Positions 9,403 to 17,504 of a DNA stretch of 64,000 nucleotides are shown one piece after another. Position 1 is the first letter of the stretch, and each line of letters starts with the position of its first letter. Location: NCBI GenBank assembly GCA_964247385.1, contig CAXTUB010000003.1, positions 62,001-126,000 on the forward strand, given 5' to 3'. This DNA is from TMP-86 sp964247385 (lineage in GTDB: Bacteria > Pseudomonadota > Gammaproteobacteria > Steroidobacterales > Steroidobacteraceae). The notes beneath the pieces are model-generated. The model had not been told where the DNA came from. It made no database searches and worked only from the letters and a program-made list of their open reading frames with translations. Position numbers and translations under genes: made by a program.

Positions 9403-11810
9403 GATCACATGCGCGTGCGGCGGTCATCGGCGGCGGCGTGGTGGGCGCAAGCATTCTCTACCACTTGACGAAGGCAGGCTGGAAGGACGTGTGCTTGATC
9501 GAGCGCGCCGAGCTCACCTCGGGTTCGACGTGGCATGCCGCAGGCGGCATGCATACACTCAACGGCGATCCGAACGTTGCGCGTCTGCAGCAATACACCA
9601 TCGAGCTGTACGCGGAAATCGAGCGAATCTCGGGTCAATCGTGCGGCGTGCACGTCACCGGGGGCATCATGCTCGCCGGCACCAAGGAGCGCGTGGATTG
9701 GCTGCGCATGGCGCAAGCGCGCGGCCGCTATCTCGGCATGCAACTCGAGATCATCTCGGTGGACGAAGCCGCGAAGATCTATCCTTTAATGGAAAAAAAG
9801 CATTTCATGGGAGCGCTGTACGACCCCGTCGAAGGTCACGTCGATCCTTCCGGGGTAACACACGCTTATGCGAAGTCGGCGCAGATTGGCGGCGCCGAAA
9901 TCATCCGACAGACGCGCGTCGAGGACCTGCGTCAGCGCTCCGACGGCAGCTGGGATGTCGTGACTGCGATGGGCAACTTGAATGCCGAGCACGTGGTCAA
10001 TGCGGGCGGTCTTTGGGCACGTGAAGTCGGCCGCATGGTCGGGCTCGAGTTGCCCGTGCTCGCCATGCAGCACCAGTACTTGATTACCGAAGACATACCC
10101 GAGCTCGAGGGCCAGAAAGAACAGCTTGCGTGTATCGATTTCGAAGGCGAGATCTACACTCGCCAGGAGCGAGGCGGCATGCTGATGGGGACCTACGAGC
10201 GGGCCTGCGTGCCGTGGTCCGAGCAAGTCACGCCATGGGACTTCGGCCAAGATCTCCTACCCAATGATCTCGAGCGCATTACGCCGAGCCTTGAACTAGG
10301 CTTCGAGCATTTCCCCGCGTTCGGCCGCGCCGGCATCAAGAAAATCGTCAACGGGCCTTTCACTTTCTCGCCTGACGGAAACCCACTGGTCGGGCCGGTG
10401 CGTGGCCTGAAGAATTTTTGGGTTGCGTGCGGCGTGATGGCCGGCTTCAGTCAAGGCGGCGGCGTCGGTCTTGCGTTATCGCAATGGATGGTCCATGGCG
10501 ATCCGGGCGCGGACATTTGGGGCATGGATGTCGCGCGGTACGGCGATTGGGCGACGCTCGCCTACACCCGTGCCAAGGTGCGGGAAAATTATTCGCGCCG
10601 CTTCAGCATTCGTTTTCCGAACGAGGAGCTGCCGGCCGCGCGCCCCTTGCGCACCACGCCCATCTACGATCGCCTGCGCGCGCAGAATGCCGTGTTCGGC
10701 GAATATTGCGCGATTGAGCATCCACTGTGGTTCGCACCCAGCGCTGCGCAAATGCACGAGCCCGTCACTTTCGAGCGCTCGTACGCGCATCGATACGTGG
10801 GAGAAGAGTGTCTGGCGGTGCGCGATGCGGTTGGCCTGCTCGATATTTCCGCGTACGGAAAATTTGAAGTGACCGGACCGGATGCGGAGGAGTGGCTTGC
10901 GTACGTCATGGCGAACAAAGTGCCTGCCGTCGGCCGCATCACACTGTCGCCCATGCTGAACGAGCGCGGCAAGCTCATCGGCGATTTCACGTTATGCCGC
11001 CTCGCGCGCGATCGGTTTTTTCTCATCGGCACCTACGCAGCCGAGCAGTACTATTTGCGTTGGTTCGAGCGCCATCCTCCGCCCGTGAGCGCGGCGGTCC
11101 GGCCGTGCACGTTGGAATATGCGGGGCTCTCGATCGCAGGCCCCGCTGCGCGTGCATTGCTGCAATCGCTGGTGCGAGAGGATCTGTCAACCAAGGCGTT
11201 TCCGTTCTTGTCGTTCAAGCGCATGGACGTCGGCATGATTCCTGCGTTGGTGGGCCGAATCTCGTTCACCGGAGAGTTGGGATATGAGATCTGGGTGACG
11301 GGCGATTATCAGCGCGCGCTGCACGATGCGTTGAGCGCTGCCGGACTGGCTCACTCACTTCGGCCGGTCGGCATGCGTGCATTGAACTGTCTGCGCGTCG
11401 AGAAAAGTTTCGGCACCTGGGCGCGCGAGTATCGGCCCACTTACACCCCAATCGAAGCCGGGCTCGAGCGCTTCGTTGCGCTAGACAAGGGCGATTTCCT
11501 GGGGCGCGCCGCAGCACTCGATGCACGAAGGACCGGTGGGACATTGCGCCTGAAAACTTTCTGTGTGGATGCCGATGGGGCGGATGCGATCGGCGATGAG
11601 CCCATATGGTTTGAAGACCGCGTGATCGGGTGGGTCACCTCGGGCGCGTTCGGCCACCGCGTGCAACAGTCTCTTGCACTCGGCTACGTGCCGGCTGATC
11701 TGGCCGGCGAATCGAGCGGCTTCGAGATCGAAATCATCGGCCGCCGCTGCCGTGCCGCGCCCATCGCCGGAGCTGCCTATGATGCGCACGGCTCGCGCAT
11801 GCGCACTTGA
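9399..11810 (+). CDS. Dimethylglycine/sarcosine dehydrogenase-like flavoprotein with GcvT domain
   Basis: 803 aa from ATG 9399, which overlaps the stop of the transporter; the longer frame from 8892 merely runs through that gene. Residues ~6-400 are a DAO-type FAD domain, with VIGGGVVGASILYHL at 9-23. STWHAAGG carries His46, the residue that binds FAD covalently in dimethylglycine dehydrogenase. Residues ~430-800 are a GcvT/aminomethyltransferase domain (for example GELGYEIWVTGDY) that binds tetrahydrofolate in relatives. The family oxidatively demethylates N-methyl amino acids and passes the one-carbon unit to folate. The exact substrate (dimethylglycine, sarcosine or a betaine-derived amine) cannot be fixed here. 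Confidence 0.88.
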   Translation: MRSHARAAVIGGGVVGASILYHLTKAGWKDVCLIERAELTSGSTWHAAGGMHTLNGDPNVARLQQYTIELYAEIERISGQSCGVHVTGGIMLAGTKERVDWLRMAQARGRYLGMQLEIISVDEAAKIYPLMEKKHFMGALYDPVEGHVDPSGVTHAYAKSAQIGGAEIIRQTRVEDLRQRSDGSWDVVTAMGNLNAEHVVNAGGLWAREVGRMVGLELPVLAMQHQYLITEDIPELEGQKEQLACIDFEGEIYTRQERGGMLMGTYERACVPWSEQVTPWDFGQDLLPNDLERITPSLELGFEHFPAFGRAGIKKIVNGPFTFSPDGNPLVGPVRGLKNFWVACGVMAGFSQGGGVGLALSQWMVHGDPGADIWGMDVARYGDWATLAYTRAKVRENYSRRFSIRFPNEELPAARPLRTTPIYDRLRAQNAVFGEYCAIEHPLWFAPSAAQMHEPVTFERSYAHRYVGEECLAVRDAVGLLDISAYGKFEVTGPDAEEWLAYVMANKVPAVGRITLSPMLNERGKLIGDFTLCRLARDRFFLIGTYAAEQYYLRWFERHPPPVSAAVRPCTLEYAGLSIAGPAARALLQSLVREDLSTKAFPFLSFKRMDVGMIPALVGRISFTGELGYEIWVTGDYQRALHDALSAAGLAHSLRPVGMRALNCLRVEKSFGTWAREYRPTYTPIEAGLERFVALDKGDFLGRAAALDARRTGGTLRLKTFCVDADGADAIGDEPIWFEDRVIGWVTSGAFGHRVQQSLALGYVPADLAGESSGFEIEIIGRRCRAAPIAGAAYDAHGSRMRT

Positions 11811-11856
11811 GATCCGGGTATCGCGCGCCGGTGCAACTCTACATTTTACGTGACGC

Positions 11857-12855
11857 ATGCGTTGGCCATTGCCGGTGCGTGAGGCGCACATGATCGAGCG
11901 CGCGGAGCAATCTCGGCGCGTCAAACGCAAGTGGCTGCCGCTCAACGCATTGCGTGCTTTCGAAGCGGTTGCGGATGCGTTGAGCTTCACAGCGGGTGCG
12001 CAAGCGCTCAACGTCACGCAAAGCGCGACCAGCCGCCAGGTCGCGACGCTCGAGGCTTGGATCGGACGCAAACTACTGCTGCGAACTCCGCAAGGACTCC
12101 AATTGACGAGCGCTGGAGCTGCACTCTTGCCGATCTTGCACAAATCGTTCGATCGCATCGACGAAGCCATCGCGGAGCTCAGAGAGCCGGACAGCGCCGA
12201 GCGCATTCTGAAACTCCACTTTCCGGCATCGTTTCTTCAACAGTTGGCGCTGCCCCTGCTCGCCGAGTTCCGCCAACGCTTCACGGAAATTTCGCTCGAC
12301 GTATCGAGCTCGAATCACCTGGGCCCGCCCTCCCACGGCTGCGACATCGGCGTGGTTTACGATCGCCCGCGTGTGTCGGACGCAGTGCGCGATCTTCTGT
12401 GGGCCGTTCGAGTCACGCCAGTCTGCGCGCCGAGTCTGGCATCGCACGCCGCCTCGCAGGGCTTGCAGGCGTTTGTCGCGCAACAACACTTGTTGCACAC
12501 GCGAGTGCCGGGCCAGGCGATCCGGCACTTGTGGGAATCATTCGCGCGGCGTCACAGTCTCAGTTTGGAGTACTCGCGCGAGATGACGTTCGACACCATG
12601 GCGTTGGCGGCGAAGTTCGCGGCCGCGGGGTCGGGCGTTCTCCTGGCAGATGTCGAAATGTTCGCCGTCGAAATTCAGCAAGGGCAATTGGCCGCACCCT
12701 TCGCGGCGGAGTTGGAAGACGGCGATGGCTACTACCTGCAGCTTTCGGCGGAAGACTTGAACGACCCGATCATCGCGACCTTTCGCTCCTGGATCATCGA
12801 GCGCTTTGCACGCTACGCTTCTGGCCGTTCGGCGCAGCCGCGGCCAACGCCCTAG
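11857..12855 (+). CDS. LysR-family transcriptional regulator (GcvA-like)
   Basis: 332 aa from ATG 11857; ATG 11890 is an equally possible start. The N-terminal winged helix-turn-helix is clear (LNALRAFEAVADALSFTAGA, then NVTQSATSRQVATLE). A periplasmic-binding-like effector domain of ~210 residues follows. The pattern resembles GcvA, which controls glycine cleavage. It follows the dimethylglycine dehydrogenase-like gene by 46 bases in the same direction, so control of the transporter/dehydrogenase pair is a reasonable guess. The effector is unknown. Confidence 0.85.
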   Translation: MRWPLPVREAHMIERAEQSRRVKRKWLPLNALRAFEAVADALSFTAGAQALNVTQSATSRQVATLEAWIGRKLLLRTPQGLQLTSAGAALLPILHKSFDRIDEAIAELREPDSAERILKLHFPASFLQQLALPLLAEFRQRFTEISLDVSSSNHLGPPSHGCDIGVVYDRPRVSDAVRDLLWAVRVTPVCAPSLASHAASQGLQAFVAQQHLLHTRVPGQAIRHLWESFARRHSLSLEYSREMTFDTMALAAKFAAAGSGVLLADVEMFAVEIQQGQLAAPFAAELEDGDGYYLQLSAEDLNDPIIATFRSWIIERFARYASGRSAQPRPTP

Positions 12856-12912
12856 CGCAATTCCGTTGGCGCGGTATGACTCGCCGGCGCGTTTGCGTAC
12901 CGAGCAGTCGTG

Positions 12913-13896
12913 CTACGTCTTCAATCGCACGCTGCGAGATTTTCGCGTTGCTCGAGTCGTTTCCGCATGCACGTCGCGCGCAGGCTTATCGGCGCGCAAG
13001 CCTTTGAACGAAGCTTGCCGAACATGCCCGTCGCCGGTCCATCCGGCGAAGCCAATCTCCGCCACCAATCTCGGCTTCACCCATTGGATCGCGGGCGAGC
13101 GCCGCGGCGCATTGTCGCCCGAGAACGGACTTTCATCGCTCGCGACTTTTTTGAGTTGCGGCAAAAGCAATTTCACTTTGTCGGCGCTGTAGCCGGTGCC
13201 CACCCGGCCGGCATATCGCAAGACGCCCTCCGCATATACTCCCACGAGAAGAGAGCGGAACCGGCCGTTTTCGTGCGACCAGCCGCCGATGACCACTTCT
13301 TGCCCATTGTGGCACTTGGCTTTGATCCAGTCATCGCCGCGCCCTGATGCATATGGCGCATCCGCGCGCTTCGAGATGATTCCTTCGAGTCCGCTGCGGC
13401 AAGCAGAAGCCAGTACGCGCCGCGCGTCCAGCGCGAAATGCTCGACATATTGCAAATGCTTCGAATCCTCGAATAGAGGGCGCAAGCGTTGCTTGCGAGC
13501 GATGAGCGGTTGAGCACGCAAGTCGCGCTTTCCCTCGAACAGCAAATCGAACGCAAAATACACCATGTCCGCCGAGCGCTGCTCGGAGAGCGCAAGCTGC
13601 AGCGCCGAGAACGAGGGCACGCCGTGCGCATCCGTCGCCACCACTTCGCCGTCTACAATGCAATCCGGGAGAGCGGCGGCGGCGGCCACGATGGCCGCAA
13701 ATTTTTCCGTCCAGTCGAGACCCTTGCGTGTTCGCATGACCGCTTTGCCGCGTACCACGCGCAACTGCATGCGATAACCGTCGAGCTTCACTTCGTGAAC
13801 GAACCCCGCGCCGGCGGGCGGTGCGTCGGCAAGCTTGGCCAATTGCGGCTCGATGAACGATGGAAGTGAGCGCGCCGGCGCGCGCGTGCGTCTCAT
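12913..13896 (-). CDS. ATP-dependent DNA ligase (LigD ligase-domain type)
   Basis: About 327 aa from ATG 13896, which overlaps the TGA of the phosphoketolase gene. The adenylation motif EVKLDGYR holds the lysine that takes AMP (about residue 37). IVDGEVVATD and LEGIISKRADAPYASGR are further ligase motifs (III and IV). DDWIKAKC matches motif V. The C-terminal ~100 residues form the OB-fold. It matches the ligase module of bacterial LigD (non-homologous end joining) but has no polymerase or nuclease domain, and no Ku gene is in the window. It would seal nicks using ATP. Finding it coupled to central-carbon enzymes is unusual. Confidence 0.88.
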   Translation of the reverse strand: MRRTRAPARSLPSFIEPQLAKLADAPPAGAGFVHEVKLDGYRMQLRVVRGKAVMRTRKGLDWTEKFAAIVAAAAALPDCIVDGEVVATDAHGVPSFSALQLALSEQRSADMVYFAFDLLFEGKRDLRAQPLIARKQRLRPLFEDSKHLQYVEHFALDARRVLASACRSGLEGIISKRADAPYASGRGDDWIKAKCHNGQEVVIGGWSHENGRFRSLLVGVYAEGVLRYAGRVGTGYSADKVKLLLPQLKKVASDESPFSGDNAPRRSPAIQWVKPRLVAEIGFAGWTGDGHVRQASFKGLRADKPARDVHAETTRATRKSRSVRLKT

Positions 13897-16247
13897 GGCC
13901 AACGCCAGTCACGGATCTCGGGCAAATCTCTGCCTTCCGCCGTAATGTACTGCCGATGCTCGACCAGCTTGTTGCGCAGTGACTGCTTGAGATAGGCCGA
14001 CTGACTGGAACTGCCGCCGACGCGATCGAGCACGTCAAGCATGAGATGAAACCGGTCCAACCCATTCAGCACCGTCATGTCGAATGGGGTGGTGATGGTG
14101 CCCTCCTCTTGATACCCGTGCACGTGGAAGTTTGCGTGGTTGGCGCGCCGGTAGGTAAGCCGGTGGATGAGGCTCGGATAGCCGTGGAATGCGAAAATGA
14201 CCGGCTTGTCGAGCGTGAACAGAGTGTCGAAATCGCCATCGCTCAAGCCGTGAGGATGCTCGCTGTCCGGTTGCAGCTTCATGAGATCGACCACGTTCAC
14301 CACGCGCATTTTGAGCTGCGGCATTGCTTTGCGCAGCAATGACACGGCCGCCAACGTCTCGAGTGTCGGCACATCGCCCGCACACCCCATGACGACGTCC
14401 GGCTCGCCGTCCTGATCGTTGCTGGCCCAAGGCCAGATGCTGGCACCCGCGCTGCAGTGCTCGATCGCCGCGCGCATATCGAGCCACTGCGGCGCAGCGT
14501 GCTTGCCGGCGATCACGACGTTGACGTAGTGGCGGCTGCGCAAGCAATGATCCACGACCGACAACAAGCAGTTTGCATCCGGCGGCAAGTACACCCGAGT
14601 GATCTCGGCTTTTTTGTTGACGACTTGATCGATGAAGCCTGGGTCTTGATGGGTAAAGCCATTGTGGTCTTGGCGCCAGACGTGCGATGCGAGCAGATAG
14701 TTGAGCGAGGAAATCTTTCGCCGCCACGCAATGCCCGCGCTGACCTTCAGCCATTTGGCATGCTGATTCAACATGGAATCGACCACGTGGATGAAGGCCT
14801 CGTAACAGTTGAATAGGCCGTGCCGGCCCGTGAGCAAATAGCCTTCCAACCAGCCCTCACACTGATGCTCGCTCAAGACCTCCATGACCCGTCCGGCAGG
14901 GGCAAGATATTCATCGGTCGGCAATTCCTTGGGCTCCCACTGGCGCGCCGTCGCCTGAAACACCGCTTCCAATCCATTCGAGATGGTTTCATCGGGACCG
15001 AACAGACGAAACGTGCGCGGGTTCAACTTGATGACATCGCGCAGGAATGGCGCGAGCACACGCGTGTCGCCGTTGGCCATGACCCCCGGCCGCGGCACAT
15101 CGAATGCATAGCGCTTGAAATCAGGCAGCTTGAGATCGCGCAGCAGAATGCCGCCGTTCGCGTGAGGGTTCGAGCCCATGCGGCGCTCGCCGACGGGAGC
15201 GAGCGCGGCAATGCTCGCGAGGACGCGCCCGTTGGCGTCGAAGAGAGTTTCAGGTTGGTAGCTTCGCATCCACTCTTCGAGCATGTGCAATTGTTCGGGC
15301 GAGCTCTTCGGCTCCGGCAATGGAATTTGATGAGATCGAAACGACCCCTCGATCGGCTTGCCATGCAAGTACTTGGGGCCGGTCCATCCCTTGGGCGATG
15401 CGAGCACGATCATGGGCCAGCGCGTCGGAGAGGCACTCGGGGCGCCGCCGCGCGCATCGCGCTGAATCGTTTGAATGCGCCGCACCGCTTCATCCACAGC
15501 GGCCGCCATCGCACGATGCATGGCACGCGGCTCGTGACCTTCCACGAAAATCGCATTCCAACCGGCGCCGGTCAAGAACGCCTGCAAGTCATCCCGCGGA
15601 ATTCGAGCCAGCACCGTGGGGTTGGCAATCTTGTAGCCGTTCAAATGCAAGATGGGCAGCACCGCGCCATCGAGTTGGGGGTTCAGGAACTGAATGGACT
15701 GCCATGCCGTAGCGAGCGGACCGGTCTCGGCTTCACCATCACCGATCACACACGCGACGATGAGCGAAGGATTGTCGAATGCGGCGCCAAATGCGTGACT
15801 CAACGAGTACCCAAGCTCGCCGCCCTCGTGGATCGACCCGGGGCATTCCGGAGATGCATGACTCGGAATACCGCCCGGGAAAGAAAATTGCTTGAACAGC
15901 TTCTGCAAGCCTTCGGCATCCTGCGTGATGCTCGGGTAGACCTCGCTGTACGTGCCTTCGAGATACGTATGACCGACGACCGTCGGGCCGCCGTGGCCTG
16001 GCCCGCAGATGTAGATCATGTCGAGGTCATGTAATCGAATCGCACGGTTCAGATGCGTATAGATGAAATTTTGTCCTGGCGTGGTGCCCCAGTGTCCGAG
16101 CAGCGCATACTTGATATGAGCCGCCTTGAGCGGTTCGCGCAGCAGCGGGTTGTCGAGCAAATACAGCTGGCCCACCGCGAGGTAATTCGAGGCACGCCAA
16201 TACGCGTGCAGTGCATCGACTTCCTCATCGCTCATTTCATTGGGCAT
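13893..16247 (-). CDS. xfp: Xylulose-5-phosphate/fructose-6-phosphate phosphoketolase
   Basis: 784 aa, the usual length for the family. GHWGTTPGQNFIYTHLNR, GPGHGGPTVVG and the thiamine-diphosphate site GDGEAETGPLATAWQS are plain. It splits xylulose-5-P or fructose-6-P with phosphate to give acetyl phosphate plus glyceraldehyde-3-P or erythrose-4-P, using ThDP and Mg. The start ATG (16247) overlaps the acetate kinase gene by 16 bases. Together the two enzymes turn sugar phosphates into acetate and ATP. The stop overlaps the ligase start by ATGA. Confidence 0.97.
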   Translation of the reverse strand: MPNEMSDEEVDALHAYWRASNYLAVGQLYLLDNPLLREPLKAAHIKYALLGHWGTTPGQNFIYTHLNRAIRLHDLDMIYICGPGHGGPTVVGHTYLEGTYSEVYPSITQDAEGLQKLFKQFSFPGGIPSHASPECPGSIHEGGELGYSLSHAFGAAFDNPSLIVACVIGDGEAETGPLATAWQSIQFLNPQLDGAVLPILHLNGYKIANPTVLARIPRDDLQAFLTGAGWNAIFVEGHEPRAMHRAMAAAVDEAVRRIQTIQRDARGGAPSASPTRWPMIVLASPKGWTGPKYLHGKPIEGSFRSHQIPLPEPKSSPEQLHMLEEWMRSYQPETLFDANGRVLASIAALAPVGERRMGSNPHANGGILLRDLKLPDFKRYAFDVPRPGVMANGDTRVLAPFLRDVIKLNPRTFRLFGPDETISNGLEAVFQATARQWEPKELPTDEYLAPAGRVMEVLSEHQCEGWLEGYLLTGRHGLFNCYEAFIHVVDSMLNQHAKWLKVSAGIAWRRKISSLNYLLASHVWRQDHNGFTHQDPGFIDQVVNKKAEITRVYLPPDANCLLSVVDHCLRSRHYVNVVIAGKHAAPQWLDMRAAIEHCSAGASIWPWASNDQDGEPDVVMGCAGDVPTLETLAAVSLLRKAMPQLKMRVVNVVDLMKLQPDSEHPHGLSDGDFDTLFTLDKPVIFAFHGYPSLIHRLTYRRANHANFHVHGYQEEGTITTPFDMTVLNGLDRFHLMLDVLDRVGGSSSQSAYLKQSLRNKLVEHRQYITAEGRDLPEIRDWRWP

Positions 16248-17416
16248 AACCGACTCGCTTCGTTCGCCATGATGTATTCCTCGTCCGTTTCGACGACATA
16301 AATGCGCACGCGGCTCGCAGCCGCGCCAATCCGTTCCGACCCCGAGGTGTTGCTCTGCTCATCGAGCTCGAGCCCCAGGAACTCGAGTCCTTCGCAAATT
16401 CGCGCGCGGATGGCGGGTGCGCGCTCGCCGATTCCGCCGGCGAACACGAGCGCGTCGATCCCGCGCAGGGCGGCGGCCATCGCCGCGATGCTTTGCCGGC
16501 AGCGGTAGCAGAAAGACTCGATGGCCGCGGCCGCGTCTGCATCATCACGCTCGTGCGCCAACAGCTCGCGTACGTCCCCGCTCGTGCCGGAGATTCCGAG
16601 CAAGCCCGATTCTTGATTGATCATTTTCGAGTACTGCTCGACGCTCAAATGTTCCTGGCGCCACAAATAGGCCACGAGGCCCGCATCGAGATCACCGCTG
16701 CGCGTGCTCATGGGCATTCCTGATGTCGGCGTGAACGCCATGCTGGTATCGATGCTCCTGCCGTCGAGCACCGCGGCGACACTGGCTCCGCTGCCCAAGT
16801 GCGCAAGCACCACGCGGCCCCGCTCGATGGCAGGGTCTTCGAGAAATTTCAGCCGCTCGCACAGGAATTGATAAGACAATCCGTGAAATCCGTAGCGCCG
16901 CACGCCTTGCTCGAAATATTTGCGCGGAATCGGCAACTGGCGGGCGACACGCGGCAGATGCCGATGAAAGGCCGTGTCGAAACATACCATCTGCCGGGCC
17001 GCGGGCCACGCCTTCCCAAACGTATCAATGAGCTCGAGCTCGCGCGGCAAATGCTCGGGATCGAACGCTTGCAAGCTGCGCAATTGCTCGATGAGCGTGG
17101 CCGTGATGAATTGCGGTTCGCTGAGCGACATGCCGTGCACGATCCGATGCGCGAGCATTGCGATCCGCGGCCCTTCGTACTGATGCATGAGCCACTCGAT
17201 GAACGCGTGTTCCACGGATTGACGCGAACTGCACTCCAAGGGGCTCGCGGTGTGGCGTCCGCCGCGGTCATCGAATCGCACGATTTCCACGGCTGAGTGT
17301 GCACCGTCAATCTTCGCTCGAATGACGGGTGTCGGCTTGGCAGAGCGTCGGAATACGGCAAGCTTGAGGCTCGATGAGCCGCCGTTGACGGTGAGGATGA
17401 ATGAATGATCAGCCAC
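16232..17416 (-). CDS. ackA: Acetate kinase
   Basis: 394 aa from GTG 17416. It carries the ASKHA-fold phosphate loop (LTVNGGSSSLKLAVF), the family motifs CFDTAFHRHLP and RRYGFHGLSYQF, LGSGASVAAVLDGRSIDTSM, and a C-terminal adenosine motif FAGGIGERAPAIR. It interconverts acetyl phosphate plus ADP with acetate plus ATP in the cytoplasm. It is the first gene of the ack-xfp-ligase unit and directly consumes the acetyl phosphate made by the phosphoketolase. No phosphotransacetylase is nearby. Confidence 0.95.
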   Translation of the reverse strand: MADHSFILTVNGGSSSLKLAVFRRSAKPTPVIRAKIDGAHSAVEIVRFDDRGGRHTASPLECSSRQSVEHAFIEWLMHQYEGPRIAMLAHRIVHGMSLSEPQFITATLIEQLRSLQAFDPEHLPRELELIDTFGKAWPAARQMVCFDTAFHRHLPRVARQLPIPRKYFEQGVRRYGFHGLSYQFLCERLKFLEDPAIERGRVVLAHLGSGASVAAVLDGRSIDTSMAFTPTSGMPMSTRSGDLDAGLVAYLWRQEHLSVEQYSKMINQESGLLGISGTSGDVRELLAHERDDADAAAAIESFCYRCRQSIAAMAAALRGIDALVFAGGIGERAPAIRARICEGLEFLGLELDEQSNTSGSERIGAAASRVRIYVVETDEEYIMANEASRLCPMK

Positions 17417-17504
17417 TGGAGTTCCGGCCCCGACATCGTTGGCCAGCTCGCATCGTACACGCCGGACCCTGTGGTTTACGCGCGCAGGGCAAGACCCTAC
17501 CGTG

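Noticed and set aside
14820..16034. 404-residue open frame antisense to the phosphoketolase gene
   Set aside because: It mirrors a highly conserved gene, has no recognisable domain, and high-GC sequence often leaves such frames open.
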